From assembly GCA_903840165.1 (NCBI GenBank), contig CAIMEY010000030.1, positions 168,944 through 232,943 on the forward strand: a stretch of DNA of 64,000 nucleotides, given 5' to 3'. The position numbers were made by a program, and so were the translations under genes. Positions 19,550 to 28,100 of this stretch are shown here, piece by piece; position 1 is the stretch's first letter; the number at the start of each line of letters is the position of its first letter. Source of the stretch: an uncultured Myxococcales bacterium. GTDB lineage: Bacteria > Myxococcota_A > UBA9042. Under the pieces are notes generated by a model. That model ran no database searches. It saw nothing but the letters and a program-made list of their open reading frames with translations, and was not told the DNA's origin.

Positions 19550-20899
19550 CTATTGCCCGCACAAGGCGACCTTGTCGGCGCAGCAATCCGAATAGCTGGC
19601 GCACTTGCTGTCGCAGTTGCAGCTCCACTTGTCCGACCACTGGCCGCATTTTCCCTGGCAACTACCCGCCGGAGTGCCCCCGTCACCGCCGCCGCCTTGG
19701 CCGGGGCAGCTCATGGTCTGGATGCACTGCACTAACGCCGCCAATTCATTGGCCGCTTGAGAAGACGACGTGCAAAACTGCACAGGTTTCCCTTGGTTGT
19801 AGCACGCCGCCGCGCCAATGCACTGCGCATCCCCCAGGCAGGCCTGATAACTCGCTGTGCAGGCTTGGGTTTGGCACCATTCGTTGGCCGAAACGGGCCA
19901 CAGGCAGTCCAGGCTGCAGGTCAGGTAGGTCTCGTTGTTGTTGCAAGCACCGTCTCCGCAACCCGCTGGACTTCCTGAACTCTTAGTCGCGGCAGCGAGG
20001 CATTTGGTCTGCACAGCGCAGATGCTCAAGGGCTGCAAGAGGCCCTGCACGGTCGCCCAATCGGCGCTCTTAGCGCAGCTAACCAGGCAGGGCACGTCGG
20101 CGCACTTACCGGCGCAAACAGCCGCGCCCTTACACGCTGCGTTGCCTGCGCAGGCATTCCAGCTGGCGGCACATTTGCTGGCCAAACAGCTACTTAGGTC
20201 GGCCGGCGGTTGGCCGCAATCCAGCGCGCAGGTGTAGGGCGACTCCGTAGGCGCTTGACACACCCCATCGCCGCAGACCGGGCCACAGTCGGCGCTGCAG
20301 TTGGCCGGGCCCTCGGTTGGCGCTTGGCACACACCATCGCCGCACACTGGCGGGCAATCTGCTGCGCACGTCGCCACCGATTCCTTGGGGGCCTGACACA
20401 GGCCATCGCCGCAAACCGGCGGGCAATCCACCGCGCAACTCCCGGGATTTTCGATAGGAAATTGGCAGATTCCGTCGCCGCAGACCGGCCCTGTCGGTCC
20501 CGTATCAGGCTCGCCGCCCGTATCGATCGAATCGGCGCTACCGGCATCGATATCCTGAGCAATTTCAGGAAGAACATCGTCAGGTCCACCATCGGTCGGC
20601 ACCACATCAGCCACTGGCGGCACGTCCAAACCCGCTGAGTCATCGCTCAATTGACCACTATCGCCGGCATCCGCGGGCGGAACGCTGCCGTCGCCCTGGC
20701 CAGCGTCGCCGGTCGCCTCACCCAATTCTCCAGGATTTCCATCTAGATCGCTTGGGTTGGTTCCCGCATCGGCTAGGGTCCCGCCGCCATCTTTGACCAC
20801 AGACCCAGTCAGCAGGGTCGGCTGCAGGGTCGGGTCACTGCTGCACGCCACGGCCCACAGCGATGCCAGGGCAAGGTGCAGAATCCACTCTTGTTTCAT
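19550..20899 (-). CDS. Cys-rich lipoprotein with CGDGxC repeats and a somatomedin-B-like C-terminus
   Basis: 449 residues from ATG 20899. Signal peptide with lipobox (ALASLWAVAC), then a long Asp/Gly/Pro-rich linker. Four near-identical 23-residue units begin PVCGDGxCQ and end in DC, with a fifth degenerate copy (GCGDGACNNNETYLTC). Between and after them are helical Cys-rich stretches (CLASKCAASWNACAG, CQTQACTASYQACLG). The C-terminus (CQGKCGQWSDKWSCNC followed by CASYSDCCADKVALC) has the eight-cysteine spacing of a somatomedin-B domain. An in-frame extension to 20956 lacks a signal sequence. Likely outer-surface adhesion or binding protein; no catalytic motif seen. Confidence 0.82.
   Translation of the reverse strand: MKQEWILHLALASLWAVACSSDPTLQPTLLTGSVVKDGGGTLADAGTNPSDLDGNPGELGEATGDAGQGDGSVPPADAGDSGQLSDDSAGLDVPPVADVVPTDGGPDDVLPEIAQDIDAGSADSIDTGGEPDTGPTGPVCGDGICQFPIENPGSCAVDCPPVCGDGLCQAPKESVATCAADCPPVCGDGVCQAPTEGPANCSADCGPVCGDGVCQAPTESPYTCALDCGQPPADLSSCLASKCAASWNACAGNAACKGAAVCAGKCADVPCLVSCAKSADWATVQGLLQPLSICAVQTKCLAAATKSSGSPAGCGDGACNNNETYLTCSLDCLWPVSANEWCQTQACTASYQACLGDAQCIGAAACYNQGKPVQFCTSSSQAANELAALVQCIQTMSCPGQGGGGDGGTPAGSCQGKCGQWSDKWSCNCDSKCASYSDCCADKVALCGQ
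20213..20488 (-). repeat. Four tandem 69-bp repeats coding CGDGxCQ units
   Basis: Four consecutive 23-residue copies (69 bp each) inside the gene at 19550-20899. Each starts PVCGDG[ILV]CQ, has three further positions rich in Pro, Glu and Thr, and ends [AS]xDC[PG]. The copies differ at synonymous and variable sites, so they are diverged rather than freshly duplicated. Confidence 0.85.
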
Positions 20900-21009
20900 A
20901 ATGCTACCAGTCCCTAGCTCCAACCGGATCGGCCGGCAGCTCAACGCAGAATTCATCCCTCAGCAAACCAATTGCAACGCCGAGGGCTCCGAACCAAGGC
21001 TCAGCAGAC

Positions 21010-22488
21010 CTAGCCAAGCGACCGCTCCAGCTGTTCGCACAAGGTCTGCAAAATCTTGATGCGCGCGAAGTACTTATCCTGCGCCGCCACCAAAGTCCAA
21101 GGCGCGATTTCCGTGCTGGTGCGATCCACCATGTCGCACACCGCCTGCTCGTAGGCCGGCCATCGGTCGCGGTTACGCCAGTCTTCCTCAGTGATCTTAA
21201 ACTGCTTGAAATCTAAACTCTTTCGTTCCTCAAAGCGCCGCAACTGCTCCTCTGGACTCAAGTGCAACCAGAACTTACAGACCACGGTGCCAAAGGACAC
21301 CATCTGCTCCTCAAAGTCGTTGATTTCACTGTAGGCCCTCAGCCAATCCGCCTCGGAGCAAAACCCTTCAACCCGCTCGACCAGCACCCGGCCGTACCAA
21401 CTGCGGTCAAAGATCCCGACGCGGCCTAATGCCGGCAAACGCCGCCAAAACCGCCATAAATACGGTTGCAACCGCTCCTCCTCAGTCGGGGCAGCTATTG
21501 GCGAGATGTCGTAGTGCCGCGCGTCCAAGCCCGGGGTCAGCCGCCGAATCGCGCCGCCCTTGCCAGCCGCATCCCACCCTTCAAAGACCGCGACAAGACA
21601 ACGTTTCTTGAACTCGGCACGCCGGGTAAGCAGAGCCAGTCGTCCCTGCCAGTGCTCGAGCTCGCGCTCATAGTCCGCCTTGGCCAGTTTCTGCTGCAGG
21701 TCCACTTGCCCCAGCAGGTGCTTGTGGTCCAGGGAAGGCAGGGGCAGCGCTGCGTGCACCGATGAAGGCACCGTATCCAAAGCCATTCTCGCGTTGAGCG
21801 CGTTGAGCAAAGTTTGGCCGACGGTCAAGTTGCGATAGCGCGCGTCCTGTCCTTCCACGATCACCCAGGGCGCATAGGCCCGGTCCGTCTCGCGCAGGGC
21901 CCTGGCCGAAATCTCTTTGAACTCGTTGTAATGTTTAAAGTTCTTCCAATCCCTCTTGGTCACTCGCCAACGCGTGCTCGGGTCATCTTCCAGCTTGTGC
22001 AGCCTCTTCCTTTGCGCCTTGTGCGAGAGGTGCAGCCAGAACTTGAGCACCAATGCCCCTTCGTCCGCTAGCATCCGTTCAAAGTGATTGATCGCCACAA
22101 GATCGCCGACAAACTCAGCTTCTCCGCACTGCCCGGTCACGCGATCGACAATGGGCTGGGTGTACCAACTTCCGAAAAATATACCTATTTTCCCACGAGG
22201 CGGCAGGGCCCTCCAGAAGCGCCACATCGGCGGATGCGCGCGTTCCTCGTCGGTAGGTTCGCCAAAACCACGCACCTCAATGTGTCGCGGATCCATCCAT
22301 GAAGTCAGGGCATTAACCGTTTCGCCCTTACCTGCCCCATCAACCCCGCCAATGATCACAACAACTTGGCACTTCTTTCCCTGCATGAGCTCAAACTGTG
22401 CATCCAGCAAAGCTTTGCGCAACGCCGGCTCTAGTTGTCCAAAGGTCTCTTTATCAATACTATGGCCTACTTCCGCCGTCTCAAACAT
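21010..22488 (-). CDS. pap: Polyphosphate:AMP phosphotransferase (two PPK2 domains)
   Basis: 492 residues with two PPK2 domains, the class that makes ADP from AMP using polyphosphate. Each domain has a Walker-A-like loop: IIGGVDGAGKGE near residue 47 and FEGWDAAGKGGAIRRLTPG near residue 305. The lid/Walker-B pattern (LVLKFWLHLS, CKFWLHLSPEEQLRRFEER) also occurs twice. ATG 22488 has GGAGG 6 bases upstream; an in-frame start at 22503 does not. It follows the HEAT-repeat gene by 36 bases on the same strand. The soluble cytoplasmic enzyme would link polyphosphate stores to adenylate charge. Confidence 0.92.
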   Translation of the reverse strand: MFETAEVGHSIDKETFGQLEPALRKALLDAQFELMQGKKCQVVVIIGGVDGAGKGETVNALTSWMDPRHIEVRGFGEPTDEERAHPPMWRFWRALPPRGKIGIFFGSWYTQPIVDRVTGQCGEAEFVGDLVAINHFERMLADEGALVLKFWLHLSHKAQRKRLHKLEDDPSTRWRVTKRDWKNFKHYNEFKEISARALRETDRAYAPWVIVEGQDARYRNLTVGQTLLNALNARMALDTVPSSVHAALPLPSLDHKHLLGQVDLQQKLAKADYERELEHWQGRLALLTRRAEFKKRCLVAVFEGWDAAGKGGAIRRLTPGLDARHYDISPIAAPTEEERLQPYLWRFWRRLPALGRVGIFDRSWYGRVLVERVEGFCSEADWLRAYSEINDFEEQMVSFGTVVCKFWLHLSPEEQLRRFEERKSLDFKQFKITEEDWRNRDRWPAYEQAVCDMVDRTSTEIAPWTLVAAQDKYFARIKILQTLCEQLERSLG

Positions 22489-22524
22489 CTGAACCCTCCG
22501 CAACTTTGGCCACTGCCTGTGATC

Positions 22525-23700
22525 TCAAGGCTTATCCAGCCCCGCCAACTTGCGCCAGGCCACCACGTCGGGACCAAGGCGCTGACCAGTCAAATTCTCA
22601 AGCGCGAAAATAATATGATTGTTCAAGGGCTTCTGCGCTGTTTGCAGGATCAACACCAACTCCGGAACCACAGTCTTGTCGCCCACTTCGGGCATCGCGT
22701 GCAGCAGGAGGATCTTCTCAGGTTCCGCTGTCGCCACCTGCAGTTGTTTGAGCAAGGCCGGCCCGGCACCCGGCGTTTGCAGCTTGCCGATCGCGTGCAA
22801 AACCCATGGTCTTTCCTGCACATCCAAGTCTGGTGCGGCCATTGCCTGCAAAAGCAAAGCGCCGCAGCCGCTGAGTTGCATGGCCTGCACAGCCCGCGCC
22901 GCTTCACCACGCAACCCGGGAGTTTCCAAGGCAAAACGCACAGCGGGCTCTGTCCATGCGGTCGGGACGGCCTGCAGCACCCTCAAGGCCGCGCGGCCAA
23001 TATCCCGGGTGGGCGCATCCACCAATTGCGTGGCGAGAACAACAGCTTGCGCCGAGTGTAGCGCCGCCAATGCGTCGACGGCCTGAACCCTAGCCGGCAC
23101 ATACACCTGAGGCCGGGACGCCAGTGCCAACAGGGGAGCAATCGCCTGCGGATCACCAAGCATTCCAAGAGCATGGGCAGCCTCTGCCTGCAGGCGCGGC
23201 GCGTCATCCCGCCCGACCAAGCGAATCAGCGCCGCCACGGCCTTCTTCTCGTGGAGAATTCCCAAAGCCCCTGCGGCCAGGGTGCAAGCGCGGACATCGC
23301 CGTCATGTTCAACAATGTCTAACAGTTGTGGAGCCACCTTGGCATTACCGAGGCGAGCCGCCGCCTGCAGCAGATCGACTCGTTCAGGTTTGCCCTGTAA
23401 GGTTTGCGCTGACGAAATCAAGACTTCCGACGCACTGCGCACGTCAATCGCCGCCAGCACCTGGGCCACCTTAACGCGTCGAGCCGCCGGCTGACTCGCA
23501 TCTACCAGTACAGCCACAAGTCCCTGTTCCAGCTTTGTTTTCTCGGCTTCCGCCTGTAGAAGTGCCGCACAGCTGTCAAAGTCAATTCGCTCGCAGGCCA
23601 GCACATCCGTCAGTGTGTCCGCCTGGGCTGCAGGGGCCGCCAGGACCGACGCCAGCGCCAGGGCCCCAGCCAGCAAGAAATAGCGTCGAATCAAGTACAT
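22525..23700 (-). CDS. Secreted HEAT-repeat protein
   Basis: 391 residues. A signal peptide (YFLLAGALALASVLAAPAAQA) precedes at least seven HEAT/armadillo-like helical pairs, each with Leu/Ala-rich phrases and the usual Asp/Arg turn (LLDIVEHDGDVRACTLAAGA, LIRLVGRDDAPRLQAEAAHA, LLALASRPQVYVPARVQAVD). Such solenoids bind partner proteins; no enzyme motif is seen. ATG 23700 is chosen because it gives a clean signal sequence, unlike the in-frame start at 23745. Lies directly upstream of pap on the same strand. Confidence 0.82.
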   Translation of the reverse strand: MYLIRRYFLLAGALALASVLAAPAAQADTLTDVLACERIDFDSCAALLQAEAEKTKLEQGLVAVLVDASQPAARRVKVAQVLAAIDVRSASEVLISSAQTLQGKPERVDLLQAAARLGNAKVAPQLLDIVEHDGDVRACTLAAGALGILHEKKAVAALIRLVGRDDAPRLQAEAAHALGMLGDPQAIAPLLALASRPQVYVPARVQAVDALAALHSAQAVVLATQLVDAPTRDIGRAALRVLQAVPTAWTEPAVRFALETPGLRGEAARAVQAMQLSGCGALLLQAMAAPDLDVQERPWVLHAIGKLQTPGAGPALLKQLQVATAEPEKILLLHAMPEVGDKTVVPELVLILQTAQKPLNNHIIFALENLTGQRLGPDVVAWRKLAGLDKP

Positions 23701-23847
23701 CGAACGTCGCACGATCGCCCCCGGTTCAGCCTGATGGCCGCCCATTGTCCAGCAGTGTGCCCAAGATCAGAGCGCGACGCCAGACTCAAGCTTGGTGCGG
23801 ACGCGATGCAGCACATTGGCGGGAATTCTGGGGAATTTCTGCCCGGA

Positions 23848-24564
23848 CTACCCTTGACCAACCGGAGCAAGAACGGCGGCCCTAAGCGCATCGGAAGCCA
23901 CGCCGCAAAGGCAAAATGCTAGTAATTCTCTAGCCAAAGCTGACTGAACCTGCCCATCTGCCTGCCCATCCGCTTCCTCCAGGCGCGCGATCAGCACCGC
24001 CTTGACTGCGCCGAGCAGGGCATGGGCACACAAATCTGCATGAACCGGCCGGACCAGGTCCACTTCGCGGCCGTCGAGCAGGGCATCGCGGATCATCGCC
24101 CGCACCGAGCCAAAGAAACCCTCAGCCCGCAACTGCACTTGCGGCTCGGCCGCCGCAGCTTCGGTCAAGAGCAGGCGCGCCAAGTCGCGATCGCCCAGCA
24201 AAATATCCAGTACGCGTAAGAGGTTATTGGTCAGCTGCTGCAGGGGAGTTGGTGCTTGGGGCCCCAGATCCACGCCGAGCACGGCCGTCTGCAGGCGATC
24301 GACGACATCGTCTAGAACTGCTGAAAATGCATCCGCTTTCGCCGCAAAATGCTGATAGAACGTCGCTCGCGTGACGCCCGCCTCTTCGGCAATCACCTGT
24401 GGCGAGGTCGCTAAGTAACCGACCCGAGCAAAAACCCGTGCAGAAGCAGCGACCAAAGCCCGTCGGGTCGCATCACGACGCGCCCGCGCCCGACGCACTC
24501 GACCATCGGCCGAGGCTCCAGGCAGCACATCATGAGTCATGTCAGTGAGTTCGCGGGCCGCCAT
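23848..24564 (-). CDS. TetR/AcrR-family transcriptional regulator
   Basis: About 238 residues (alternative ATG at 24540). The N-terminal helix-turn-helix is typical: RDATRRALVAASARVFARVGY, then VIAEEAGVTRATFYQHFAAK. The C-terminal ligand domain is all-helical and Ala/Leu-rich. It lies upstream of, and on the same strand as, the HEAT-repeat and pap genes. Its target is unknown; autoregulation or control of neighbours is possible but no operator was identified. Confidence 0.9.
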   Translation of the reverse strand: MAARELTDMTHDVLPGASADGRVRRARARRDATRRALVAASARVFARVGYLATSPQVIAEEAGVTRATFYQHFAAKADAFSAVLDDVVDRLQTAVLGVDLGPQAPTPLQQLTNNLLRVLDILLGDRDLARLLLTEAAAAEPQVQLRAEGFFGSVRAMIRDALLDGREVDLVRPVHADLCAHALLGAVKAVLIARLEEADGQADGQVQSALARELLAFCLCGVASDALRAAVLAPVGQG

Positions 24565-24669
24565 TGAAGGTCCTTGGCCGCACCCTGGAGCCGCCACGCG
24601 TGGACAGCAGTTACGGAACTTCGCCAATCAGCGCAGAAGGTTGCCTGCACGCGGATGGGCCATGGTTGG

Positions 24670-24743
24670 TCGGGGAGACAGGATTTGAACCTGCGACATC
24701 CTGCTCCCAAAGCAGGCGCGCTACCAGACTGCGCTACTCCCCG
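24670..24743 (-). tRNA. tRNA-Pro (anticodon TGG)
   Basis: On the minus strand a full cloverleaf reads CGGGGAG acceptor paired to CTCCCCG, a D arm GCGC...GCGC, anticodon stem CCTGC/GCAGG around loop TTTGGGA (anticodon TGG), and T arm GCAGG TTCAAAT CCTGT. CCA is not encoded. Confidence 0.97.
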
Positions 24744-24902
24744 CGCGCGGCGCAGTGTGCTGCATTCCCTCGCCCGCCGTCAAGGCTAACCGGCCAGATG
24801 TAGGCCAGCGCTGCGATCTCAAGGCTTGCAGCCCGACCCCGTAGCGATCGTCACTCGGGCCACGAGGGCGCCACTAGCGACCCGCCCAACCACGAGTCGA
24901 CA

Positions 24903-25090
24903 TAACCCTAAGTCCTTTCGGGGTTACCGGAAAAGACTCGGCGTTGTAGACCTTGCAGCTGGGGACACGGCCGAACGCAGGGGTGAGCCCGCACGCGCGG
25001 CTAACGGGCTGACGGAGCGGCGGGCCTCTAGGAAACTAGCAGCACACGCAGTAGCTCAAACCCGCAAGGATCTTCGGGTTTGAGGCACTA
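24903..25090. repeat. Inverted pair of similar hairpins downstream of the giant gene
   Basis: The 360-base stretch 24744-25105 has no gene. It holds a perfect 10-bp stem (25055-25064 with 25075-25084, 10-base loop CAAGGATCTT) just after the giant gene's stop, probably its transcript end though no T-run follows. About 150 bases away, in the opposite orientation, is a weaker hairpin (TAACCC at 24903-24908 with GGGTTA at 24921-24926) with a similar loop. The first is repeated near 57.2 kb. Confidence 0.6.
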
Positions 25091-25105
25091 GGGCCAGGAC
25101 AACGC

Positions 25106-28100
25106 TTAGTAATTCTTGCCGCCGCCGGTGCCAGGCTGTCCGTACAAGCCGTTGGAAATCTCAATCTTGTAGCCCGCGCAGGTCGACGGAGCAGCGCCGG
25201 TGTTGTACACGCGCACGTAGTACCAGGCCGACTCATCGTTGCAGTACGTCATGTAATAACCAGTCGGTATGCAAACATAGCCGCTGTTGTAGTTCATGCA
25301 GTACGGTCCGCCGCCACCCGGGTAGCCCGGCGGAACGCTCCAACCGGTATTGGACTGGTCAAAGCCCAAGTTGGTCTGGCACGGGCACTCGCCGTATTCC
25401 GACCACAAGCCGGAGGGATTGCCGCCCGTCTTGAAGTTGGTGAACCAGTTGAAGTCCGTCTGACCGCAGCAGACGTTGTTGGCGCCGTTGGGGCAACCGC
25501 CTCGGCTGATGTCAAACGCCGCGCCACCCGGGTTGTTCAGAAAGGTCACGCGCACGTTGTAGGCATCGCAGGCGCCATAGCCGCCGTCAGCACCGTCCAC
25601 GGCGTAGAAGGCAAACCAGTCGTCATCGCCCGGAATCACCGTCCGACCTTCGACAATGTCCTTGCCTCCCGTATCCCACAGGGCCGAATCGAGGACGGTC
25701 GCCGTGGCGCACGTGTCGTTGGGCTCATTGAGATCGTTGCCATTGCACTCGCAGCCGTCGCCGTAGGAACCGTTCTTGTCATAGAAGCCGGTCGAGCAGC
25801 CAGTCACCTTGCAACTACCCGCAACGCAAGCCACATTGGCATTGGGCACCAACGTGCAGCCAGCGTTGGCGTTCTCGTCGATGATACCGTTGCAGTTGTC
25901 GTCGGCGTTGTTGCACAACTCCTGCGCTGTCGGGTAGATGCTGGCGTTGCCGTCATTGCAGTCGCCACCGCCCTTGGTGCAGATCGCCGGGTTGCCGACG
26001 GTGGTCATGGCCGAGGTGCAGTAGCCATCGCCGTCGGCGTTGCAGCCTTCATCGACCTGGCCGTTGCAGTTGTTGTCCAAGCCGTCGCACAGTTCCGCCT
26101 TGCCCGGGGCGCAAGTCGGGCAGGCGTCATTGCAATCGCCAGTTTGCGTGGCGTTGAAGAAGCCGCTCGCCGTGCACAAGCACTGGGTCGACGCCGTTCC
26201 GTACTTGTCCTGGTCGCCGTCGTAGTAGTAGTTGGCACAGCCAGTTGCACCCGCTTCGTCGATCAGCAGGTTGCAGTTATTGTCAATGCCATCGCACTTC
26301 TCGACCGTTCCCGGGTTGACCGCCGCATTGCCGTCGGCGCAGTCGCCACCGCCGTTGGGGCAGACGGCCGGCGTGCCCACTGTTGTCAGTAGGGCATCGC
26401 AGTACTTATCGCCGTCCTTATCGCAGCTTTCATCGACCACCGCGTTGCAGTTATTGTCGACGCCATCGCAAAGTTCCTTCGCCGCAGGGTTCAGGGACTT
26501 GGAGTTGTCATCGCAGTCATCGCCTTTGCCGCCACTGATCACGGTCTTGGGGCACGCAGCCGTCGAGCTCACGGTCAAGGTCTTGTCGCAATAGCCGTCG
26601 CCGTCCTTGTCGCAGGTTTCGTCGGTCTTGCCATTGCAGTTATTGTCCTTGCCGTCGCAGATTTCGACCGCCAACACGCTGTAACTGGTCGGATCATTGT
26701 CGTCGCAGTCACCGCCCACCAAGGCGTTGTACTTGCCATTGACCACGCAGCGGCACTGGAAGTTGGCGGTGACGCCGTATCCGTCACCGTCGTTGTCGTA
26801 GTAGTACGTCGTGCAGCCGATGGCGTTGAGGGCGTCCAAGGAACCGTCGCAGTTGTCATCCACTGCGGTGGTGCAGTTCTCCTTAGCGCCTGGATTGACG
26901 GCGGAAAGGTCATCATTGCAGTCGCCGCCCAGGGCCGTGCACGTCGCAGGCACGACGCCTCCCGGGATGGTCATCGTCGAGTCGCAATAGTTGTCATTGT
27001 CGTCGTCGCAGCCTTCGTCCACCGTCAAGTTGCAGTTATTGTCCAAGTTGTCGCAGAGTTCTGCCGCGCCCAAGTTGACGCTGGCCTGCGTGTCGTCGCA
27101 GTCATCGCCCTTGATGCCCGCGGCGCCGTTGGCCGGAATCTTGGACTTGGTGCACGTGGCACCGAACAAGACGATCTTGGTGTTATTGCAGTACTTGTCC
27201 GCATCGCCGTCGCAACCGTCGTCCACGCCGCCTACGCAGTTGTTGTCCAGGCCATCGCACCATTCCACAGCACCCGGGTTGATGGCCTTGACCGCGTCAT
27301 TGCAGTCGCCACCAGAAGGTGCCGTGTATGCGCCGAGTTGCATGCAAGTGCACTGGGCCACGCCGCCGCCGTATCCGTCACCATCAACGTCCTGGTAGAA
27401 GTTGGTGCAAGCGGTTGCATTGACTTCATTGTTCAGGCCGTTGCAGTTATCGTCATACGCCGTGGCGCAGGTTTCCGTCGCGCCGGGATTGACGTTCTTG
27501 TTGGTGTCGTCGCAGTCGCCGCCGCCCTTGGGGCAATAGGCGCTGACGGGCTGAATGCCGCCGCAGTAGCCGTCACCATCGTTGTCGTTGCAGACTTCGT
27601 CGGTGCCGCCCGCGCAGTTATCGTCAATACCATTGCAGATTTCCGTCGCGCCAGGATTGACGCTGGCGTTGTTGTCATTGCAGTCGCCGCCACCCAAGAC
27701 ACACACCAGCGGCACGCCGACGACGGCCTTGAGCGACGAGCAGTACTTGTCCAAGTCCGCATCGCAGCTCTCATCGGTCACGCCGTTGCAGTTGTTGTCA
27801 GCGTTGTCGCAGATTTCCGTCTTGCCCGGGTAGACTTGGTTGTTGCTGTCATCGCAGTCGCCGGTGCCCTTGCTGCAAACCGGCGGGTTGCCGACCACGG
27901 TCTTGCCCGTGGCGCAGTAACCGTCAAGGTCGGCGTCGCAGGCTTCGTCGGTGGTGCCGTTGCAGTTGTTGTCCAATGCGTCGCAGGCTTCGACTGCGCC
28001 CGGATTGACTGCGGCGAGGTTGTCATTGCAGTCACCGCCGCCGTTCGCGCAAACCGTTACCGGGCCAGCGATCTTGGGCAGGTTGGAGTCGCAATACTTA

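Noticed and set aside
24826..25083. 85-codon plus-strand ORF between tRNA-Pro and the giant gene
   Set aside because: Overlaps hairpin structures, Arg/Ala/Thr-rich, no ribosome site.
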